In this document: positions 60,366 to 64,000 of the stretch, piece after piece | How the letters are laid out: each line of letters begins with the position of its first letter | Numbering within the stretch: position 1 is the first letter of the stretch | Source of the DNA: Nitrosospira sp. Nsp14 | GTDB taxonomy: Bacteria > Pseudomonadota > Gammaproteobacteria > Burkholderiales > Nitrosomonadaceae | Reading direction: 5' to 3' | Assembly: GCF_900113575.1 (NCBI RefSeq) | Contig: NZ_FOPV01000015.1 | Coordinates: 1-64,000 of the forward strand | Length of the DNA: 64,000 nucleotides | Made by a program: the position numbers and the translations under genes | Notes under the pieces: generated by a model | Databases searched by the model: none | Seen by the model: the letters and a program-made list of their open reading frames with translations, nothing else | Told to the model about the DNA's origin: nothing

Positions 60366-60390
60366 TGTAAAACCTGAAACAGGTTTTACA
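60366..60390 (+). terminator. hairpin after rplS
   Basis: TGTAAAACCTG and CAGGTTTTACA form a perfect 11-bp stem around AAA, 4 bases after the rplS stop and before the convergent cytochrome gene. There is no long T-run outside the stem, but the stem itself holds TTTT. Probably serves as a terminator for one or both genes. Confidence 0.7.
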
Positions 60391-60440
60391 CTGTGCCGGA
60401 GACGTGTTGCGGCGACCTCCGGCGTTGCCCAGCCGTAGCA

Positions 60441-61031
60441 TCAATTTTGTTTCGGTTGCGGCTTTTGTTCGATTTCCTTAAACCAGATATCGTACACATC
60501 GTCTGGCCACAGGGACTTGATCCACACGATCACATCATCGATCTGCTGATTCGTCAATTTGCCATCCCAAGGCGGCATGCCCCCCGGGCCAGGGCTGCCT
60601 TCCCGAATCATTTTTTCCAGCGTCTCAGTTGAGTGGTGCCATGCGTGCGCGCTGCCGTCCAACGGAGGAGGGGGATATCTGCCGTCGGGGCCGGGGGTCC
60701 GCCACCCTGAGGTCGCCTCCCCATTGGGTCCGTGACAACTCGCGCAGTTAGCGCGATAAACGGCCTCACCACGCTTGATCTTTTCCGGATCCAGCTTGCG
60801 CGCAGCCAGGTTTTTCGGCTGCTCCACCTGGGCGGCAGCAGGTGGAGATTCCTTAGCAGGCGGTGCCGACTCGGCAGTGGAAGGGGGTGTGGCGGGTGAT
60901 ACCGGTGCGGCTGGTGCGGTAGGGGCTGATGCGCCTACAGACGGCGAAGGCGGCGCAGAAGGTGACTTGGATTCGCCGCAACCGGCGATCAATCCGGCCA
61001 TGCCAACCAGCAGGAAAAAACGGATGTTCAT
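60441..61031 (-). CDS. monohaem cytochrome c lipoprotein
   Basis: A 196-residue lipoprotein (lipobox LIAGC, Cys18) with a long Ala/Pro/Ser-rich linker (about 20-75). A class I cytochrome c domain follows: C96-ASC-H100 binds haem, and the sixth ligand is probably Met152 (GGMPPWDGKL). The linker should let the haem domain reach partners in the periplasm. ATG at 61031 has AAAGG about 8 bases upstream. It lies 108 bases downstream of the DUF411 gene on the same strand and may belong to that cluster. Confidence 0.9.
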   Translation of the reverse strand: MNIRFFLLVGMAGLIAGCGESKSPSAPPSPSVGASAPTAPAAPVSPATPPSTAESAPPAKESPPAAAQVEQPKNLAARKLDPEKIKRGEAVYRANCASCHGPNGEATSGWRTPGPDGRYPPPPLDGSAHAWHHSTETLEKMIREGSPGPGGMPPWDGKLTNQQIDDVIVWIKSLWPDDVYDIWFKEIEQKPQPKQN

Positions 61032-61139
61032 GAGGGGGACCTTTGCTGGTGGCCAGCCGGCGGGATGCAACCGAACGCGGCGGGCCAGGTTTTCTTTTTT
61101 ATTCTGAATTACGAGAGCGGGGAGGAAACTGCATACTCC

Positions 61140-61619
61140 TCACTTCAGTCTCATCATGGATTCTTTCGGGTCAGAAGGAAGGTGTCGGCTGTATACGCTC
61201 GTATCGCCCTGTTTATTGATCAACAGTACGTCATAAGGGTCGCTGCGCGCGCCTTCCATTCCAGGAGAGCCATGTGGCATACCGGGAGCAGTCAGGCCTA
61301 TTGCGCGCGGACGCTCTTTCAGGAACCGTTTGATATCGGCCGCGGGCACGTGACCTTCAATCGCATAACCGTCAACCAGGGCGGTGTGGCAAGAACCCAG
61401 CGTGGTGGAAATACCCGCGCGTTCACGCACCTCCTTGTTACCTACATCATGGGTATTCACAGTGAAACCATGCGCGCGCATATGGTCGACCCATTTGGCG
61501 CAGCATTTGCATGTGGCGCTCTTATAAACCTCAACCGTTGTCGAGGTAGCCTGCGTAATTGCCGGCACACCGCCAATGAGAATCGATCCGGCTAATAATA
61601 ACTGTTTTGCTATTTTCAT
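61140..61619 (-). CDS. DUF411-family exported metal-binding protein
   Basis: A 159-residue protein with a signal peptide (cleavage near TQA-T, residue 24). The mature part begins VEVYKSATCKCCAKWVDHM with Cys37, Cys39 and Cys40, then GSCHTALVDGYAIEGHVPA and GLTAPGMPHGSPGM, the standard DUF411 pattern. DUF411 genes often lie in copper-resistance or copper-handling clusters, so copper binding is a fair inference. Its start overlaps the cupredoxin stop by four bases (ATGA), so the two are made together. Confidence 0.88.
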   Translation of the reverse strand: MKIAKQLLLAGSILIGGVPAITQATSTTVEVYKSATCKCCAKWVDHMRAHGFTVNTHDVGNKEVRERAGISTTLGSCHTALVDGYAIEGHVPAADIKRFLKERPRAIGLTAPGMPHGSPGMEGARSDPYDVLLINKQGDTSVYSRHLPSDPKESMMRLK

Positions 61620-62092
61620 TTTGCTTCCACGTTGATGGTTCCTTTCATACCCGGAAAATTCATGCCCTTGAAGTGGCCTGGCAGCGGGCAGGCGTAGTAG
61701 ACCGTGCCAGCATCAGCGAAATGCCAGATCAGCTCGCGCGTATCGCCGGAATTAACACTAATCATGTTGGGCTCGTCGTGATGTTCCGCGTCGGGATGTT
61801 TTTTCATCATCCTGCCATGCTCATCGATTGCCTCGGGCGTGCCAATCATTATCTCATGCTTCTTTTTGCCAGCATTCTTGAGCACAAATTTTATCGTTTC
61901 CCCCTGTTTCACATTTATTTCAGAAGGTTTGAAACGGTTTTCCACCATCGTAATCTCAATGGTACGGGAGGCTTTCGCTGGATCGCCGGGGCTGCCTACG
62001 CCTTCTCCTGCGCCTCCCTCATCCGCAACGGCTCCCGTCCAGTTCCCGGTCAGGATGAAGGCGGATGCGATCGAGATCAAAATCTTTTTCAT
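61616..62092 (-). CDS. periplasmic cupredoxin (plastocyanin-like)
   Basis: A 158-residue protein with a signal peptide (cleavage near VADE, residue 23-24) and a blue-copper domain. Likely type 1 copper ligands are His79 (KKKHEIMIG), Cys135 and His140 (YYACPLPGHFKGM) and Met144. The loop around YACPLPGH and the long insertion EHGRMMKKHPDAEHHDEP (His/Met-rich) are notable; the latter could hold a second metal. ATG at 62092 has AGGAGG 5 bases upstream. It may carry electrons or store copper in the periplasm. Confidence 0.92.
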   Translation of the reverse strand: MKKILISIASAFILTGNWTGAVADEGGAGEGVGSPGDPAKASRTIEITMVENRFKPSEINVKQGETIKFVLKNAGKKKHEIMIGTPEAIDEHGRMMKKHPDAEHHDEPNMISVNSGDTRELIWHFADAGTVYYACPLPGHFKGMNFPGMKGTINVEAK

Positions 62093-62147
62093 GTGATCCT
62101 CCTCTCTGGATCCGGCTATCTCCGCTGCATACTGCAGATATAGCGCA

Positions 62148-62177
62148 AATATAGCAAAAAAATGCCCATCCGCCCAA
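62148..62177 (-). promoter_or_regulatory. possible promoter for cupredoxin-DUF411 operon
   Basis: On the reverse strand TTGGGC (62177-62172) and TATATT (62153-62148) are 18 bases apart. A second ATATAGC element lies about 11 bases downstream (around 62138-62144). The -35 match is partial. Confidence 0.35.
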
Positions 62178-62543
62178 TTTAGTGCAAAATGTCGGGTTTG
62201 AATCGGGCCCTTAACGAAGGAAGCGCGCCACGGTGTAATAATCGAGCTCACAGGCCGGGCCTTGGGTCCGATGCAGTGATTAATATCGTGCGCGGCAACA
62301 AGTAACGTAAAAAAGTAAGAAGGTAACTACAGGTCACGGTCATCTTGTGGTTGTAGACCAGAAAGATGACACCTAGTTCCGCCTTGCTCACCAAGCGGAT
62401 TTGATACCTAGCACAGCCCAAATATTGCGCAGGCACTGCTCATTCATGTTATGCGGCAAGCGATGTTTGGTGTTTCCGGCGCGCACTGTTTCACCGGGCA
62501 CCGTTTCGTTTGATAGCCTAAAGCGAATTTAGAAAGAGGGTAC
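62178..62543. other. divergent intergenic region, cupredoxin operon / lipoprotein gene
   Basis: No gene recognised. A hairpin can form between GTCATCTT (62339-62346) and AAGATGAC (62363-62370), with TGGT/ACCA pairing inside. It faces the lipoprotein gene and could be a regulatory stem. AGAGGG before 62540 is that gene's ribosome-binding site. Confidence 0.4.
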
Positions 62544-63731
62544 ATGCCTTTATTATATACGCTGCTTTATTTGAGCTCCGCGGTGGTATTGTCTGGATGT
62601 TTATCCCCGATCGCACTCAACCGGGCAGTCTCAGTCTATGACGACGCCATTACCAGCGCCGCATCCAAACAGCTGCTGATGAATGTTGCTCGCGCCCATC
62701 ATCACCAGCCGATACATTTTACTGGCGTATCCAATGTAGCTGCGACCTTCGATTTCCGCTTCAATGCCGGGGCCACCCCCGCGGCGGGGGGGCTTGCAGG
62801 AGCCGTACTGATGCCGATATTCGGCGCTGCGGTGGCCGAAAACCCCACCATCAGCATTGTCCCGATTGAAGGAGAAGAGTTCACTAAACGACTTCTGGAC
62901 CCGTTTCAGCAAGCCAAGCTGACGCTGCTGCTGCGCCAGCGCTATGATATCGACCTGCTGCTGAGGCTCATGGCGCAGGAGGTACGCATTCAACACCCGA
63001 CCTCGCAGACTGCCTATCGCAATCGGCCGTCCGATCCGCAAGGCTACGAGATGTTCCGCCGTGTGGTGCTACATCTATCGGCCATCCAGGACCAGAACCA
63101 GCTTCATGCCGAACCCTTGACCCTGGAGCGTACCTGGACCATTCCCGCTGGCTCGATTACCGCGGAGGGCTTTCAGGTCCTGGAGAAAGAGTTTTTTGTC
63201 CTCTATAACAAACAGGACAATACCTACACGCTTAGCAAGAGCGTGCCGGGACCGATCCTCATCACAAATTACGATCCAAATTCCTTGTCTCCCGAGGAAC
63301 GCATACGGTTGAGCAGCGAGGCAGGAAACTCGGACACCAACGATGTCGCCTTCGATATCCGCCCCAATGGTCCAGGAGGGGAATGGCCCATCCGGGGAAC
63401 TTTCCGGCTCAGAAGCTTCCATGCAATTCTCGGTTTCCTTGGTCGCTCACTTGGCGACGAGCCGGAGTATCACGTCGATAAAGACCCGCGTACACCACCC
63501 ATTGCCAAAGGTGAGAATCCCGCGGCCACCATGGAAGTCCTAGTATCCGACTCCGCTTCCCCGGAGGCGGATCTCTCGATCCATACCCATAACCGCTATT
63601 ACGCCGTGAACACTACCGGGCCGCTCGCCCGATGGAATCGCGACGCGTTCCAGATGTTGTACCTGCTGTTTCAGATGACCATTACCGACTTGCCTCGCAC
63701 GGGCGTGCCGAGCATCACCATTGCCAAATAA
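62544..63731 (+). CDS. hypothetical lipoprotein, 395 residues
   Basis: Starts with a lipoprotein signal and lipobox VLSGC (Cys at 19). The mature part begins SPIALNRAVSVYDDAITSAA, contains a small Gly/Ala-rich hydrophobic patch (PAAGGLAGAVLMPIFGAAVA, about 78-97), and otherwise looks soluble with mixed alpha/beta composition. No catalytic motif or known domain is recognised. The ATG has AGAGGG 6 bases upstream. I believe related unknown lipoproteins occur in other ammonia- and methane-oxidising bacteria, but that is from memory and needs a search. Confidence 0.8.
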   Translation: MPLLYTLLYLSSAVVLSGCLSPIALNRAVSVYDDAITSAASKQLLMNVARAHHHQPIHFTGVSNVAATFDFRFNAGATPAAGGLAGAVLMPIFGAAVAENPTISIVPIEGEEFTKRLLDPFQQAKLTLLLRQRYDIDLLLRLMAQEVRIQHPTSQTAYRNRPSDPQGYEMFRRVVLHLSAIQDQNQLHAEPLTLERTWTIPAGSITAEGFQVLEKEFFVLYNKQDNTYTLSKSVPGPILITNYDPNSLSPEERIRLSSEAGNSDTNDVAFDIRPNGPGGEWPIRGTFRLRSFHAILGFLGRSLGDEPEYHVDKDPRTPPIAKGENPAATMEVLVSDSASPEADLSIHTHNRYYAVNTTGPLARWNRDAFQMLYLLFQMTITDLPRTGVPSITIAK

Positions 63732-63793
63732 TTCGATCTATTGCAGGGGTTGACGGGCGGACAATGCCCAACGCATGAGATGGATCGCGGTAA

Positions 63794-64000
63794 CTAATTC
63801 GCGCCAGAAGCGGTGATTTGCGTGAACAGGACTTCGGGTCCGCGCGCAGCCTGGATGATCTCTATTACTTTGCGCCGTGATCTGTTTCCTCGTTTGAGCA
63901 CCACTTGACGTTGCGGGACGCCAAATACTTCGGCCAGAAACGCCACCAGCACAGCATTAGCCGCTCCTTCCACCGGTGCCGCGGCGAGCCTGATTTTCAG
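63794..64000 (-). CDS. DUF167/YggU-family protein, C-terminus (partial)
   Basis: Reads leftward from the right window edge to a TAG at 63794-63796; 68 residues are seen. The visible part LKIRLAAAPVEGAANAVLVA followed by LAEVFGVPQRQVVLKRGNRSRRK matches the conserved core of DUF167 (YggU) proteins: the APPVEGxAN region, then a lysine/arginine-rich strand. Function unknown. In many proteobacteria it sits next to a YggT-type membrane protein; the upstream neighbour is outside the window. Confidence 0.87.
   Translation of the reverse strand: MKIRLAAAPVEGAANAVLVAFLAEVFGVPQRQVVLKRGNRSRRKVIEIIQAARGPEVLFTQITASGAN

Overview
The window reads as chromosome from a betaproteobacterial, CO2-fixing chemolithoautotroph, most likely a Nitrosospira-type ammonia oxidiser (Nitrosomonadaceae). 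This rests on four things: a class I phosphoribulokinase, periplasmic copper and haem proteins, betaproteobacterial gene orders (leuS-lptE-holA, lptD-surA-pdxA-rsmA, lnt-glyQ-glyS-gmhB-plsC, polA/LOG/DUF2782/thrB/BPSS1780), and the general look of the proteins. Genus is an inference; no 16S or amo/hao gene lies here.

Layout. 1-152: end of an IS3-family insertion sequence. 0.8-10.9 kb, forward: ttcA, a Do-type protease, leuS-lptE-holA, proA, and a dihydrolipoyl dehydrogenase with its own lipoyl domain. 11-18 kb, reverse: lptD-surA-pdxA-rsmA followed by a lytic transglycosylase; this is envelope biogenesis, and LptD has an unusual repeat-bearing N-terminus. 18-25 kb: mpl, a DUF3617 protein, an exported ankyrin protein, and a probable two-gene operon of a RoxA-like dihaem cytochrome lipoprotein and a cytochrome P450, the most accessory-looking part of the window. 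25-32 kb, forward: RNase II-type nuclease, TonB-like protein, aroE, mtgA, mgtE. 32-42 kb, reverse: lptM-lysA, a YgjP-like metallohydrolase, glyQ-glyS-gmhB-plsC with four-base overlaps, lnt and a soluble histidine kinase. 42-48 kb: M23 peptidase and anmK forward; erpA, bactofilin, DUF6776, argC and rplM-rpsI reverse. 49-58 kb: prk and uvrD forward, thrB cluster reverse, polA forward. 58-60 kb: rpsP-rimM-trmD-rplS. 60-64 kb: a reverse cytochrome c / DUF411 / cupredoxin cluster, an unknown lipoprotein, and the end of a DUF167 gene.

How the genes fit together. A large share serves the envelope: LPS export (lptE, lptD, lptM), outer-membrane protein folding and quality control (surA, Do protease), heptose and phospholipid synthesis (gmhB, plsC), lipoprotein acylation (lnt), and murein synthesis and recycling (mtgA, mpl, anmK, slt, M23). 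Core translation, replication and amino-acid genes fill the rest. The parts most worth a second look are the P450/dihaem cytochrome pair, the LptD extension, the RsbRD-type kinase, the cupredoxin/DUF411/cytochrome cluster and the orphan lipoprotein at 62.5 kb. I saw no CRISPR array, tRNA, rRNA or prophage. Several genes seem to use TTG or GTG starts, so 5' ends were chosen by ribosome-binding site, signal peptide and family alignment from memory.
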